A stretch of 64,000 nucleotides of DNA from an uncultured Lachnospiraceae bacterium (GCA_902798585.1 CADBXF010000018.1:1-64000), one strand, 5' to 3'; numbered from the stretch's first letter, positions 33,394-42,428 are shown. Made by a program: numbers and translations. Notes: a model not told the origin generated them from the sequence alone.

Positions 33394-34008
33394 GTGAAAA
33401 AGGGAGCAAAAAGAACATTTATTCTCGGGGCGACATTTATCGCATCGGTCAGCTTAAACGGATGCGGCGGGCTGTATGCGCCTCCGCCGGATTTTCATAA
33501 TAATCTTACTCCGACGGCGACGGAAAGTGTCGATTCCGATAAAAAGGGACCGGTGATTGAGGCTGTCGGCCTGGAGTTTGAGATTGCGCAGAGAGTCGAA
33601 CTCAGTGATTTTGCCGGCCATGACGAGATTCCGGGATGGTTCGGCGCAAACGAATATCTCGGGAAGGATTACAAGGCAATTCCGGCCGCGGAAGAGGGCG
33701 GCGCGGCAAGCCGTCCGGAAGTGTATGTCTCGTACATTGTCACTTCGTATCCGGACTATTCGGATGCTGAGAAAGCCGTAACCGGAATCATAATAACGGA
33801 TCCGAAAGTGACTGTCTTCGGGCATACGGTTGCCACTCCGGCGGAGGAGTTCGATAAGACTTTGCAGGAGAAGGGCTTCGCTATAGAACATGTCGGCGAA
33901 GGAACGCGCCGGAAGGCGACGAAGGGCGATATCTCCGTCTCCTACGGTGACGGTGTGAACATTAGGATCGAAGCGGAAGTCACAAATCTTGAGGGGATTA
34001 TTTTCTGA
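33394..34008 (+). CDS. lipoprotein, unknown function
   Basis: A 204-residue predicted lipoprotein. A basic start (KKGAKR) and hydrophobic stretch end in SLNGC, so Cys24 should be lipidated and the protein surface-attached. A Pro/Thr-rich linker follows, then a compact domain without a motif I recognise (PEVYVSYIVTSYPDY, DISVSYGDGVNI). GTG 33394 has GGAGGGG at 33381. It lies just after the broken radical-SAM gene. Confidence 0.75.
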   Translation: MKKGAKRTFILGATFIASVSLNGCGGLYAPPPDFHNNLTPTATESVDSDKKGPVIEAVGLEFEIAQRVELSDFAGHDEIPGWFGANEYLGKDYKAIPAAEEGGAASRPEVYVSYIVTSYPDYSDAEKAVTGIIITDPKVTVFGHTVATPAEEFDKTLQEKGFAIEHVGEGTRRKATKGDISVSYGDGVNIRIEAEVTNLEGIIF

Positions 34009-34012
34009 ACCG

Positions 34013-34594
34013 ATGAACAATCTATACATTGCACATTACTGTTATCCGGGTACGGACCCGTGGAAAAACATAATGCATCTTCCCGAGCAGGAGGCATTTG
34101 CGGTGGCGGAGAAGCTTGCCGCTTCGCATCCGGATACGACAAGTTTCTATCGCTTTGCCGATTTTGCGAACTATTATCCGCTGCGGAAAAAGGCGGATGA
34201 ATTTGTCAGAAACGCCTTTATACAGCTGGGAGGAAAGCCGAAGCTGCAAAATCCGTACGCCTTCGTTCTCGGGGACTCGGAGTATCTGAAAAAATGGTTT
34301 GACACAGGCGATAAGCTCGTACTGAAGCTTTCCGATATCCCGGAGGAACAGATCAGTTTCACCTTCGGTGATAGCTGCGCCGTTGTTTCGCAGGGCCTTG
34401 AACTGACGGTTCTTACCGAAAAGATGTTGCTTGCGGGCATTGAAGCCTGCGGCGGTTCGGTTGAGGAATATCTAAAGAAAAACCTCGGAAAGCATTCGTA
34501 TGTAGAAGTCCAGCTGTGGGACGCCGTCGGAACTTCCGCCGACGGAACAGAGAACAGTGTCTTGGAGGAAAACTATGGAAACGGCGTTGTTTAG
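34013..34594 (+). CDS. hypothetical protein, 193 aa
   Basis: A soluble protein starting MNNLYIAHYCYPGTDPWKNI, with TTSFYRFADFANYYPLRKKAD and later HPYAF/SFTFGDSC-like segments (ISFTFGDSCAVV). I have seen this pattern as a family of uncharacterised Clostridia proteins but can give no function. ATG 34013 begins 4 bases after the lipoprotein stop; the nearest good purine run (GAGGGG, 33991) is far, so coupling to the upstream gene is likely. It overlaps the next gene by 20 bases. Confidence 0.72.
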   Translation: MNNLYIAHYCYPGTDPWKNIMHLPEQEAFAVAEKLAASHPDTTSFYRFADFANYYPLRKKADEFVRNAFIQLGGKPKLQNPYAFVLGDSEYLKKWFDTGDKLVLKLSDIPEEQISFTFGDSCAVVSQGLELTVLTEKMLLAGIEACGGSVEEYLKKNLGKHSYVEVQLWDAVGTSADGTENSVLEENYGNGVV

Positions 34595-35099
34595 GGATAC
34601 AATTGAAGTGCGGCAAATGACTCGCGAGGACATTCCTTTTATATGCAAAGCGGAAAATGATGAATCCGAAGCTTTTGTCAATTACCTGAACAGACAGCTT
34701 GCTTTTCGGGACAACGGGGAGTGCTCTGCCTTGCTGGCGCTTTATGAAAATCAGGTCGCGGGACATGTGTTTCTGTTTTATCAATGCAGATGGGGAGCCC
34801 TGAAGAACAAGGGGCTTCCTGGAATTTGCGATTTGATGGTATTCGAGCCGTATCGCCGCAGAGGAATCGCCACAAAGCTTATGGATTATGCCGAGACACA
34901 GGCGCGCAGCGTGAATACGAAAGTCTCTTTGGAGGTCGGTCTGAATTCGGATTACGGACCCGCGCAGCGGTTCTACATTTTGCGGGGATATGTTCCCGAC
35001 GGTGCGGGTGTTTATTACGGGGGACAGGTCTTGGAGAAAGGCGAAACCTGTAAGAATGATGATGAGTTGACGCTTTGTCTTGTGAAGGAATTGACCTGA
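34575..35099 (+). CDS. GNAT acetyltransferase
   Basis: A 174-residue N-acetyltransferase. The domain runs EVRQMTREDIPFICKAEND to the acetyl-CoA loop FEPYRRRGIATKLMDYAE, closing GPAQRFYILRGYVPDG. The YILRGYVPDGAGVYY end is common in GNATs next to resistance genes. ATG 34575 follows TTGGAGG, inside the end of the preceding gene, so translation is probably coupled. Confidence 0.88.
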   Translation: METALFRDTIEVRQMTREDIPFICKAENDESEAFVNYLNRQLAFRDNGECSALLALYENQVAGHVFLFYQCRWGALKNKGLPGICDLMVFEPYRRRGIATKLMDYAETQARSVNTKVSLEVGLNSDYGPAQRFYILRGYVPDGAGVYYGGQVLEKGETCKNDDELTLCLVKELT

Positions 35100-35154
35100 A
35101 AAGGAAACGGTTGCGTCAGACAATCGCCTTTCGGGATTGCGGAGTAAAGTAAAA

Positions 35155-35676
35155 TTGGAACACGAAATACGAACGGATAGAGTAACATTAAGACCTTTGC
35201 GAGCCTCTGACCTGGAGACATACAAGGCATATGCCATGGACGCGGAGAACACAAGGTATATGTGTTTTCTTCCCAAACTGAGCGAAAGTGAGTCAAGGGA
35301 GTTCCTTGAATCGGCGGAAGCCGAATGGAAAAAGACGGCTCCCGGGTTCTGCGAATATGCCGTCATATACGAAGGGCGCCATGTCGGAGGAGTCGGGATT
35401 TATTTAGAAGACGGTATCGGGGAGCTCAGCTGGATTATCGACAGGCAATACCAGCGGAAAGGCCTTGCTTACGAGGCGGTCGGGGTGTTGACGGATTATT
35501 TTGCGAGAGAGTTCGGGATTAAGCGTTTTTGCGCTCATTGCGATACGGAGAATACGGCATCCTTTCGGCTGATGGAAAAACTCGGAATGAAAAGGACAGG
35601 CGTGTACGGCGGACGAAAGAATCGGCTCGCCGGGGATGAATCTTTTGAATATCTATATGAACTTGAGCGGAGATAG
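35155..35676 (+). CDS. GNAT acetyltransferase, RimJ/RimL type
   Basis: A 173-residue N-acetyltransferase: IRTDRVTLRPLRASDLETY start, acetyl-CoA loop DRQYQRKGLAYEAVGVL, closing TASFRLMEKLGMKRTG. I chose TTG 35155 because GGAG lies at 35141 and it leaves a normal-length N-terminus; TTG 35137 is an alternative. No promoter was found in the 55 bases before it, so it may be read from upstream. Confidence 0.85.
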   Translation: MEHEIRTDRVTLRPLRASDLETYKAYAMDAENTRYMCFLPKLSESESREFLESAEAEWKKTAPGFCEYAVIYEGRHVGGVGIYLEDGIGELSWIIDRQYQRKGLAYEAVGVLTDYFAREFGIKRFCAHCDTENTASFRLMEKLGMKRTGVYGGRKNRLAGDESFEYLYELERR

Positions 35677-35807
35677 TTGACACGCGCAACCTGAGGTGGC
35701 ATTTTCCGAAGAAAAAGCACCCGGGGGTTGGTGGAAAGGGCGACGGCTGCATGATACTCTGTGCTTGCGACGCGACGCAAACAAGTACAGAGTAAAGGAG
35801 AAAGCAA

Positions 35808-36476
35808 ATGAGCTTCGGAACAAATCTTCAATATCTCCGCCAGCTGAGCGGAGGCATGACACAGGAGGCGCTTGCCGAGAAACTGAATGTGAGTCGGCAG
35901 ACGATTTCAAAATGGGAGAGCGATGCGGCGAACCCCGAGATGGACAAGGCGCTGGAGCTTTGCAGGGTGTTTAACTGCTCCCTGGACAACCTCTTCCGGG
36001 ATGAGATGGACAAGCGCAGCACCGCCTACACCAATCTTCGCGTTGAGGAGGTGCCCGGATTCCGCTATGTGGAGCACACGGTGCTGAGCACTGAGCCGGA
36101 AAGCGATGCAATGGAGCGTATTTATAAGATCGCAAAGGAAAACGGGGACGCTGCACCGAGAGTAATCGGATGGGATTCTCCGCATCTTTCCCAGGAGCAG
36201 GTGAATGTGTTCAAAATGCACGGCTACACGGCCGCATGGATTATTCCGGACGGGATTTCACCGGAAGGGGTCGAAATTAAAGAGCAGCCGGCGCACAAGT
36301 ACGCTGCAATTCACATTGACAGACCGTTTGACAATCCGTTTGTCACAATCCCGGGCGCATATCATACCCTGGGGGATTTTATGCGGACCAACGGGCTCAG
36401 AACCGCGGGTGAAGGTGTCATCCCCTGCTTTGAGACCGACGGCGAGGGCATGGATGTGTATATTGCCTGTGAGTAA
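35808..36476 (+). CDS. XRE-type HTH regulator with GyrI-like effector domain
   Basis: A 222-residue regulator. Residues 5-58 form a helix-turn-helix of the Cro/CI type (MTQEALAEKLNVSRQTISKW). Residues ~70-222 resemble a GyrI-like small-molecule-binding domain (FRYVEHTVLS, AHKYAAIHIDRPF, GEGVIPCFETDG, MDVYIACE). The fold binds drugs in BmrR/Rob-type regulators, so it may sense a compound and control nearby genes. ATG 35808 follows AAAGGAG. A terminator follows. Confidence 0.87.
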   Translation: MSFGTNLQYLRQLSGGMTQEALAEKLNVSRQTISKWESDAANPEMDKALELCRVFNCSLDNLFRDEMDKRSTAYTNLRVEEVPGFRYVEHTVLSTEPESDAMERIYKIAKENGDAAPRVIGWDSPHLSQEQVNVFKMHGYTAAWIIPDGISPEGVEIKEQPAHKYAAIHIDRPFDNPFVTIPGAYHTLGDFMRTNGLRTAGEGVIPCFETDGEGMDVYIACE

Positions 36477-36478
36477 TC

Positions 36479-36515
36479 AAAAACCGACCGCCGTTTTCCG
36501 GAGGTCGGTTTGCAA
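36479..36515. terminator. two-sided terminator between convergent genes
   Basis: AAACCGACC (36481-36489) pairs with GGTCGGTTT (36503-36511). The A and T ends allow use on both strands, between the regulator and the - strand acyltransferase. Confidence 0.7.
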
Positions 36516-36521
36516 ACAATA

Positions 36522-37364
36522 TCACGAGTCCGAACAAGCCTGGTTTCGCACAAGCTTTTCCTGATAGAATGTTTCGTAGACCTCGGTCCAGACTTCGCTG
36601 TTTTTGTCCATCATCCGCTGTGCGTTCTCATTTACGGTGAGCGTATTGTCCGGATAGATTGCGGGCAGGTAGTGAACATACAGTTCCTGAACGGGGAACC
36701 CGTCATCGTCGAGAACATCGGAGTCCTTCATGCAGATGAAGACCGGAATCACGGGAACATTGAATTTGGCGGCAAATTTGAAAGCTCCGACCTTGAGCGG
36801 CCGGGGCTTTCTGTAGTTAAACCACATCGCCTGCTCAGGGTAAATCAGAATCTTCTCGCCGCGGTCAAGCAGCACCTTCATGCCCGCAAAAAACTCCCGC
36901 ATGGTCGCGTGGTTGGAGCTCAGAGGCAGTGTGTTGGCATGCCGCATCATAATACGCACAGGGCCTTTGAAATTGGTGTAATTGCTCTCTTTAATCACCT
37001 TGTACAGGTAGTGCCGCTTCTTAAGCGCGGGCTTGATGGTCCGGTACACGGCATAGTTGTCGCTCAGATGAAAATGGTTGCTTGTAACAATAGCTCCGCC
37101 CGTGACAGCGGTGGCATTTTCCAGACCGCGAACCTCTTTGATGATCAGCTTGTTCCTGCGAATCATATTCTCGAAAAATGCTTTTCCGAGGAAATTGGCG
37201 ACCTTCGTCTTCGCCTTGCTGGACAGCTTTTTTCCGGTGTAATCCACCTCGCCGGGTTTGATGGGAGCCGCAGGCGCGTCCTCCTCGACATCTTCGTTGA
37301 AACGCCCCTGGGCCTCGTATTCCCGGATGCGGGCAAGAACCCGGAGTCTGTCTTCTCTAGCCAT
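36522..37364 (-). CDS. 1-acylglycerol-3-phosphate acyltransferase family protein
   Basis: A 280-residue acyltransferase of the PlsC family, which esterifies lysophosphatidate or similar lipids at the membrane. The H-x4-D motif is NHFHLSDN (~residue 97) and the substrate motif region is YPEQAMW. A basic patch precedes it. No clear membrane helix is seen, so it may be peripheral. It overlaps the upstream glycosyltransferase by 8 bases, so both come from one - strand unit, possibly building a glycolipid or cell-wall polymer. Confidence 0.85.
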   Translation of the reverse strand: MAREDRLRVLARIREYEAQGRFNEDVEEDAPAAPIKPGEVDYTGKKLSSKAKTKVANFLGKAFFENMIRRNKLIIKEVRGLENATAVTGGAIVTSNHFHLSDNYAVYRTIKPALKKRHYLYKVIKESNYTNFKGPVRIMMRHANTLPLSSNHATMREFFAGMKVLLDRGEKILIYPEQAMWFNYRKPRPLKVGAFKFAAKFNVPVIPVFICMKDSDVLDDDGFPVQELYVHYLPAIYPDNTLTVNENAQRMMDKNSEVWTEVYETFYQEKLVRNQACSDS

Positions 37365-38298
37365 GGCACACCTCTTTCGTAAACCACAGTTTCCGGAATG
37401 TCCGGTCGCTCCTTTTGATGCCTTCGATTGCGTCCATCAAAGCCAGGAAGGCTTCGCGGTCGCGCTTGCGATCGAGCTCGGAGTAATTGTTGAGGGAGTC
37501 CACAAGCAGAGGGTAGAATTCGCTGTTTACTGCATACTCCCAGAAGTGCTCGCCGTTGATGGTGTCCGCATAGTGCCAGGGCTTGTTGGACAAGGCAAAA
37601 TGACACAGATTGAGCTCGCCCTCCGGCGGCTCGGGAAAACTGTGCTTGTTCCATCCGGTCGGCAGATATTTAACTTTTCCGTGGCAGATTACATTGAGAT
37701 ATTCCTGGTCGGGAGCCAGCGAGTCGAAATGGTACTCGCTGAGCATCCAGAGGAACTTCTCCTGAACTTTGTCTTTTCGGAACTCCGCAAGATTCATAAC
37801 CATTACGCCGGAGTTGAAATAGGTGTTGTGAGGGATTCCGATGATTTCCTCGACATAATTCGTGAACTCCGGACTGCGATCCGTATTTTGCTCATATACG
37901 GCGCCGACGAGACAGTTGCTGACATCCGTGTCATACAGCTTGGCGATATCGTTCAGCAAAACGACATCACAGTCGAGATAGATCGCCTTGTCGTACTGCG
38001 GAAACGCGGTTTCGATGAAGAAGCGGTAGTACGCGGCGAGGCTGTAATAGAACACCTCGGGAAGTTTGTCCCTGACCGGAGCCAACATTTTCTGTACATC
38101 GTAAAATTCGATGGACACATTGGAGGTCGCGTGTTTTAGGATGACTTCCTGATTCTGAGCGGTTATGTCGGTCTTCAACACGATAATCCGGTACTCGCGA
38201 TCAGGCGAAGCATGAGAAATCAGCGAGATGATTGCAACATCCAGATACGGAACATATTTGTCGTTGCAGGCGAAAAAAATCGGAATCGGATTCTTCAT
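37357..38298 (-). CDS. glycosyltransferase family 8
   Basis: A 313-residue retaining glycosyltransferase of family GT8. The N-terminal nucleotide-sugar fold begins PIPIFFACNDKYVPYLDVAI; the metal-binding D-x-D is in AIYLDCDVVLL; YFNSGVMVMNL and LNLCHFALSNKPWHY are further family landmarks (general stress/LgtC-like). It probably adds galactose or glucose to a cell-surface acceptor. Followed by the acyltransferase on the same strand. Confidence 0.9.
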   Translation of the reverse strand: MKNPIPIFFACNDKYVPYLDVAIISLISHASPDREYRIIVLKTDITAQNQEVILKHATSNVSIEFYDVQKMLAPVRDKLPEVFYYSLAAYYRFFIETAFPQYDKAIYLDCDVVLLNDIAKLYDTDVSNCLVGAVYEQNTDRSPEFTNYVEEIIGIPHNTYFNSGVMVMNLAEFRKDKVQEKFLWMLSEYHFDSLAPDQEYLNVICHGKVKYLPTGWNKHSFPEPPEGELNLCHFALSNKPWHYADTINGEHFWEYAVNSEFYPLLVDSLNNYSELDRKRDREAFLALMDAIEGIKRSDRTFRKLWFTKEVCHG

Positions 38299-38335
38299 GG
38301 CAGTGCCCCCCCTTGAAATTCGTCAGGACTATTTT

Positions 38336-38374
38336 CCCGTAACGCCATCATTATGTAAAGATAATGATGACGGG
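38336..38374. repeat. inverted repeat upstream of the GT8 gene
   Basis: CATCATTAT (38346-38354) and ATAATGATG (38361-38369) are perfect arms around a six-base loop, with CCCGT and ACGGG as outer arms. No T run follows on either strand, so it is more likely an operator or 5' hairpin for the - strand operon than a terminator. Confidence 0.6.
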
Positions 38375-38451
38375 GAGGCTCTCGGATTGAAAAACGGCTC
38401 CGAACCACAGCGGGAGAGAACTCCACCGGAGCGGGAATCTGCGATAAATGC

Positions 38452-38480
38452 TTGATTTTCGGCAGGGAGACTGCTATGAT
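38452..38480 (+). promoter_or_regulatory. promoter of the HTH membrane protein gene
   Basis: TTGATT (38452-38457), 17 bases, then TATGAT (38475-38480). The start codon at 38487 is only six bases after the -10 box, at the expected transcription start, so the mRNA would be leaderless. Confidence 0.62.
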
Positions 38481-38486
38481 TACGAC

Positions 38487-39119
38487 ATGGAAAATGTTAA
38501 AGCGATTGTTTCGCAAAATCTACTGAGACTTCGGAAAGAAAACAATCTGACACAGGCGGAACTGGCCAGAAGAATCAATTATTCCGACAAAGCAATCTCG
38601 CGTTGGGAGGCAGGCGAGGTCGTTCCGGACCTCGAAACGATCTACGCGCTCAGCGAGGTTTTTGATGTACCGGTTTCTCAAATTACGGAAGCGCACGGGG
38701 AGGAGGGCGCCGCGGAGAATTCAGCTGCCGGCATCGGTCAGAAAGTTTTGTCGCAGATATTTCTGTGTTGTGAAATCTGGTTCATACTGACGGCGCTGTA
38801 TGTATACCTGAAGCTGTCCCGCCAGGCCAACATCTGGCAGTTGTTTGTGTGGAGCGTGCCTGCGTGCATGCTTGTGCTTTGGTTTTTTAACCGCAAGGAG
38901 CCCATGAACATTCTGCTGTTCATCTACTCCTCGATATTTGTGTGGTCCTTTACCGCGTGCATCTACCTGCACCTGATTGATTCCCATCCCTGGTACATCT
39001 TCTTCATCGGGCTTCCGGCCCAGGGGCTGCTTGTTATCCGGTATATCTTTAACTACAAGCAGAATCTGAAGGGAATCCGGCTCAGCAAGCGAAAGGGGAA
39101 GCCGGCGAAAAAAGGCTGA
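38487..39119 (+). CDS. XRE-type HTH protein with C-terminal membrane helices
   Basis: A 210-residue protein. Residues ~7-62 form a Cro/CI-type helix-turn-helix (NLTQAELARRINYSDKAISRW). Residues ~90-195 contain four hydrophobic helices (KVLSQIFLCCEIWFILTAL, LFVWSVPACMLVLWFF, LLFIYSSIFVWSFTACIYL, IFFIGLPAQGLLVIRYIF), and the tail is basic. Such membrane-tethered regulators are common in Clostridia. ATG 38487 has no ribosome site because the promoter abuts it. A terminator follows. Confidence 0.85.
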   Translation: MENVKAIVSQNLLRLRKENNLTQAELARRINYSDKAISRWEAGEVVPDLETIYALSEVFDVPVSQITEAHGEEGAAENSAAGIGQKVLSQIFLCCEIWFILTALYVYLKLSRQANIWQLFVWSVPACMLVLWFFNRKEPMNILLFIYSSIFVWSFTACIYLHLIDSHPWYIFFIGLPAQGLLVIRYIFNYKQNLKGIRLSKRKGKPAKKG

Positions 39120-39147
39120 CTTTTTTGATCGGAAGGTTTCCATTGTA

Positions 39148-39186
39148 TCGGGCGGTTCCTGTTTCGGACTGCCCGAGTTTGGTTTA
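39148..39186 (+). terminator. probable rho-independent terminator
   Basis: TCGGGCGGT (39148-39156) pairs with ACTGCCCGA (39168-39176) with one G-U pair. The tail gtttggttt is only moderately T-rich. Confidence 0.55.
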
Positions 39187-39225
39187 TGGGAAGAACAGAC
39201 GAAATGACAGGGCAAGAGGATAACT

Positions 39226-39570
39226 ATGGAAAAGACATTTGTTGAGTTAAAACTGTTTCAGGTGAAACCCGACAAACTCGAACAGTTTGAAGCCGTGATT
39301 GAGCGGGTATCGGCGGAACAGATGAAGTGCGACGGGTGCGTCTCGGTTAAATATTTCAAACGGTTTTATACCATCGACGGAGTCGAGCTCGGGGAGCCGC
39401 CGCGGGAATTAACGAAAATCGTAAAGTGCGTTAAATATTATTCCTGGTGGGAGTTTGACACGAGAGAAAACTACGGCAGAGCCATAAAAACATTTTTCGA
39501 AAAATACAACAGAGAGCTGCAGCGGCTGCTGACAGCGCCGTTTGATATTAATTCAGGGTATTCGATGTGA
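39226..39570 (+). CDS. hypothetical protein, ABM-like dimeric barrel
   Basis: A 114-residue small protein. MEKTFVELKLFQVKPDKLEQFE and the following helix resemble the antibiotic-biosynthesis-monooxygenase type dimeric alpha/beta barrel. WWEFDTRENYGRA later gives the second half of such a fold. No catalytic residue can be named. ATG 39226 follows AAGAGG. The RidA gene follows after 80 bases. Confidence 0.65.
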   Translation: MEKTFVELKLFQVKPDKLEQFEAVIERVSAEQMKCDGCVSVKYFKRFYTIDGVELGEPPRELTKIVKCVKYYSWWEFDTRENYGRAIKTFFEKYNRELQRLLTAPFDINSGYSM

Positions 39571-39650
39571 GTCCGGCAAGCGAAGGATGCCGGCAGGGAG
39601 GCGGCAGAAGGCCAAGGCTCTCACGGAAAAAAGAATCGGAGGAACAAAAG

Positions 39651-40016
39651 ATGAGCAAAATCGAGCGATTTGAAGTAAACGAAGTATGGGCGCATTCGGG
39701 TATCGTAAAGGCAGGTGATTTCTGCTTCCTGAGTTACTGCGTCGGCAATATCGGCGGAACCGTCGAGGAGCAGATCAACGGAGCGTTCGACAACATGGAG
39801 GAGCGGCTCAAAACGGTCGGCCTCACGCTGGAGAATGTGGTTCAGATGGACTGTCTGTTTCGCGATGTGTACAACATCCCCGTGATGGAAAAGGTGATTC
39901 GGGAACGGTTCAAGGGCAAGTACCCGGCCAGAAAATCCATCCAGACCAATTTTGCGCATGTGGGTGGCCCGGACGGCCTTCATTTTCAGGCTGATGCCGT
40001 GGCGTATTGCGGTTGA
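39651..40016 (+). CDS. RidA family protein
   Basis: A 121-residue RidA/YjgF-like protein, which usually hydrolyses reactive enamine/imine intermediates. GDFCFLSYCVGNIGGTVEEQI and LENVVQMDCLFRDVYN are the family core, and the substrate-binding Arg is in PARKSIQT. The acidic residue usual near the end (EIEAVA) is replaced by QADAVA, so activity may differ from canonical RidA. ATG 39651 follows GGAGG at 39638. Likely a trimer in the cytoplasm. Confidence 0.85.
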   Translation: MSKIERFEVNEVWAHSGIVKAGDFCFLSYCVGNIGGTVEEQINGAFDNMEERLKTVGLTLENVVQMDCLFRDVYNIPVMEKVIRERFKGKYPARKSIQTNFAHVGGPDGLHFQADAVAYCG

Positions 40017-40111
40017 TATGACGGCGGGCTGAATCGGGTTTGCGTGAGTGATGAGTATGAGGCCGACGGGAAATATATAAGAAAATAGTTTTTGGTATAG
40101 GAGACTTGAGA

Positions 40112-40597
40112 ATGAAAGATGTCATTTTTAGGAAGGCGACAATCGCGGATTGTCGGGGCCTTTCCGAATTGAAGCGTGATGTATGGCTCACCACATACAG
40201 CGGGATATATCCGCAGGAAAGACTGGACGGCTATGATGTGGACAAGAATGAGAACATTTTCCGGTCCTTTGTCGAGAGAACGGATATAGAACTCTGCATA
40301 GCTGAAAAAAACGGGGAACCGATTGGGCTGATGACCGTCGGAAAACCGTATAAACTCTATGATGAGTATGATCAGGAAGTGGCGCTTCTGTACATAAGAA
40401 AAGATTTCCAACGCATGGGAATCGGGCGGCAATTTCTGGAAATTGCGAAGGATGAAGTCCGTAGAAAAGGCTTCGACCGGTTTGTTCTGTCGGTAAACGA
40501 GCAAAATGAAAATGCGATTGCTTTCTATGAGGCGATGGGCGGGACAACCGTATGCAGGGACGGCGGTCAGAGAAGAATCGTGTTCACGGTTAATTAA
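40112..40597 (+). CDS. GNAT acetyltransferase
   Basis: A 161-residue N-acetyltransferase. DVIFRKATIADCRGLSELKRD starts the domain; VWLTTYSGIYPQERLD is a pattern of the PaiA-like group; the acetyl-CoA loop is RKDFQRMGIGRQFLEIA and the end NAIAFYEAMGGTTV. ATG 40112 follows ATAGGAG. Some members of this group act on polyamines, but the substrate here is open. Confidence 0.88.
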   Translation: MKDVIFRKATIADCRGLSELKRDVWLTTYSGIYPQERLDGYDVDKNENIFRSFVERTDIELCIAEKNGEPIGLMTVGKPYKLYDEYDQEVALLYIRKDFQRMGIGRQFLEIAKDEVRRKGFDRFVLSVNEQNENAIAFYEAMGGTTVCRDGGQRRIVFTVN

Positions 40598-40672
40598 ATA
40601 ACCGTTGTATGAAAAAGAATCCTTGAAACTTGTCCGGAGATTATGTTTTTTGGAGGGAACGGAGGTGTCGGT

Positions 40673-41821
40673 TTGAAAAAGTTCGGAAGCAGCATCAGTT
40701 ATCTGACAGTCGATCTGATTAAAATTTGGAAATCCGGCGATGAAAACGATTTTGCGGAAAAGAGGGATCGATATCTGGCTGCGGAAAACCCGCCGGATGC
40801 TTCCTTTTACCGGCAGCTGGACTATCGCCGGATGGAGAAGATGGTCCGGTTTGTGGAGCGTTACCTGGACAGCGTGACGCCCGAGAACGAAATGAAGATG
40901 GAGATCTTTTTCCGCCAGGATCAGCCGGCATTTATCGATGATGAAGTCAATACGCGCCTGTTTAATTTTTCGTATGCTGACAAGGTGTACGCATTCGCGA
41001 AGGAAAACGGGCTGGGCATAAGGCTTCATACGGTTGTATGGTACCGGCATGTCCCCGGGCAGCTAACGGAGTATCTGGAAAACAGAAGCGCGGAAGACCG
41101 GAAAAATCTGACGTTTAAGTTTATAAAAGCCTATCTGCAGTGTTTGCAGGAGCGCTATCCGGATGCATACAGCATGGACCTGATCAATGAGATTGCAGCC
41201 GATCCGGATGAGATCAAAGCCCTTCGGGAAGAAGGAGAGCCCGTGTATGACGTCGACGACGAGGGTGTCCGGATTGATGACTGGTATCGGTTGTTGGGAA
41301 AGCACTATTATGTCGAGGTTTTCCGGATGGCGCGGGAAGTGTTCGGAAGCCGGATTAAACTGTTCTACAACGACAACAATGAGGGCAACCGGGAGAAACA
41401 GACCATTTTCAAAACGGTGATCGACCGGATTAAGGCGTATGAGCGGGAACACCGGATCCGGCTGATCGACGGATTCGGAATGCAGTGCCACTTCTGGGGA
41501 TCGGCAGACGAAAACCGGGCGTATATGGATCAGATGTTTTCGTTTTACACAAACCTGGGCGTGGAGGTGCAGATCACGGAATTTGATGTGAGCAACCACA
41601 GCACAAAAGAGATTCAGGAATCGATCTTTGTCAATTTCCCGGAAGCTGCAAAACAGCACGGGGTTGAGGTTTTCACGACATGGGGATTGAATGACATTGT
41701 TTCGTGGCTCCACGGGGAGGAGGCGTCCCTGGTGGATTCGGACTGTGAACTGAAGCCATTCACCATGAAATACATCGAAACATTTTCCGAAAAATACAAT
41801 CGTGCAACGAACGGAAAATGA
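40673..41821 (+). CDS. endo-1,4-beta-xylanase, glycoside hydrolase family 10
   Basis: A 382-residue GH10 enzyme without a signal peptide, so it probably cuts imported xylo-oligosaccharides in the cytoplasm. Landmarks are TPENEMK, LHTVVWYRHVPGQL, the acid/base E173 in DLINEIA, the nucleophile E303 in VQITEFDVS and the late TTWGLNDIVSWL. TTG 40673 was chosen because GGAGG sits at 40661-40665 with a spacing of 7; an in-frame ATG at 40643 has a ribosome site only 3 bases away. Alone in its context; the GH31 gene is far upstream. Confidence 0.88.
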   Translation: MKKFGSSISYLTVDLIKIWKSGDENDFAEKRDRYLAAENPPDASFYRQLDYRRMEKMVRFVERYLDSVTPENEMKMEIFFRQDQPAFIDDEVNTRLFNFSYADKVYAFAKENGLGIRLHTVVWYRHVPGQLTEYLENRSAEDRKNLTFKFIKAYLQCLQERYPDAYSMDLINEIAADPDEIKALREEGEPVYDVDDEGVRIDDWYRLLGKHYYVEVFRMAREVFGSRIKLFYNDNNEGNREKQTIFKTVIDRIKAYEREHRIRLIDGFGMQCHFWGSADENRAYMDQMFSFYTNLGVEVQITEFDVSNHSTKEIQESIFVNFPEAAKQHGVEVFTTWGLNDIVSWLHGEEASLVDSDCELKPFTMKYIETFSEKYNRATNGK

Positions 41822-41883
41822 GACGAATCTGTGCAGGTGGAAACTTGAATGAATTGTAAAAGTCCGGAGAAAGGCAGTTTTTA

Positions 41884-42303
41884 ATGGATATTTTGTATTC
41901 GGAAGCAATACCGGATGTTGACACATACCGGGATTTGAGAACATCTGTCGGTTGGGCTGTTTTCTGCAGAGAACAGTCGGAAAAAGCGCTGAAGAACAGT
42001 TGTTACTGTGTGATTGCCAAAGACGGAGATCAAACTGTCGCGATGGGCAGAGCTGTCGGCGATGGCATGTACTATACAATAGTTGATGTTATCGTCAGGC
42101 CTTGCTGCCAGGGGCGAAAGATTGGATCGGAAATAATAAAAAGACTGGTTGATCGGATTAAATGTGACGCACCGGATGGCGGAAGAATCAGCATTCAACT
42201 CATAGCGGCAGTCGGAAAAGAAGGCTTCTATGTAAAACAGGGGTTTAAAGTTCTGCCGAACGAGAATGCCGGTCCTGCGCTTAGAAAAGTGATTTATACA
42301 TAG
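41884..42303 (+). CDS. GNAT acetyltransferase
   Basis: A 139-residue short N-acetyltransferase: AMGRAVGDGMYYTIVDVIVR and the loop PCCQGRKIGSEIIKRLV, closing GFYVKQGFKVLP. The first strand is short but present. ATG 41884 follows GGAGAAAGG. From here on the genes are visibly richer in A+T. Confidence 0.87.
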   Translation: MDILYSEAIPDVDTYRDLRTSVGWAVFCREQSEKALKNSCYCVIAKDGDQTVAMGRAVGDGMYYTIVDVIVRPCCQGRKIGSEIIKRLVDRIKCDAPDGGRISIQLIAAVGKEGFYVKQGFKVLPNENAGPALRKVIYT

Positions 42304-42428
42304 CATGAGAATGATAGGCGGTTCACGAGAGTTCAGTTTAATGCACAAGGAGTATCAGCAGTAAGGAAAATATGGACCGGTAAATCGAAATATGAAAATA
42401 TCATGAAGGTTTTGGAGAAGCTGCCGAG

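Noticed and set aside
36510..37382. Long + strand frame across the acyltransferase gene
   Set aside because: It mirrors the - strand gene, has no family motif, and the opposite frame carries the HxxxxD acyltransferase motif.
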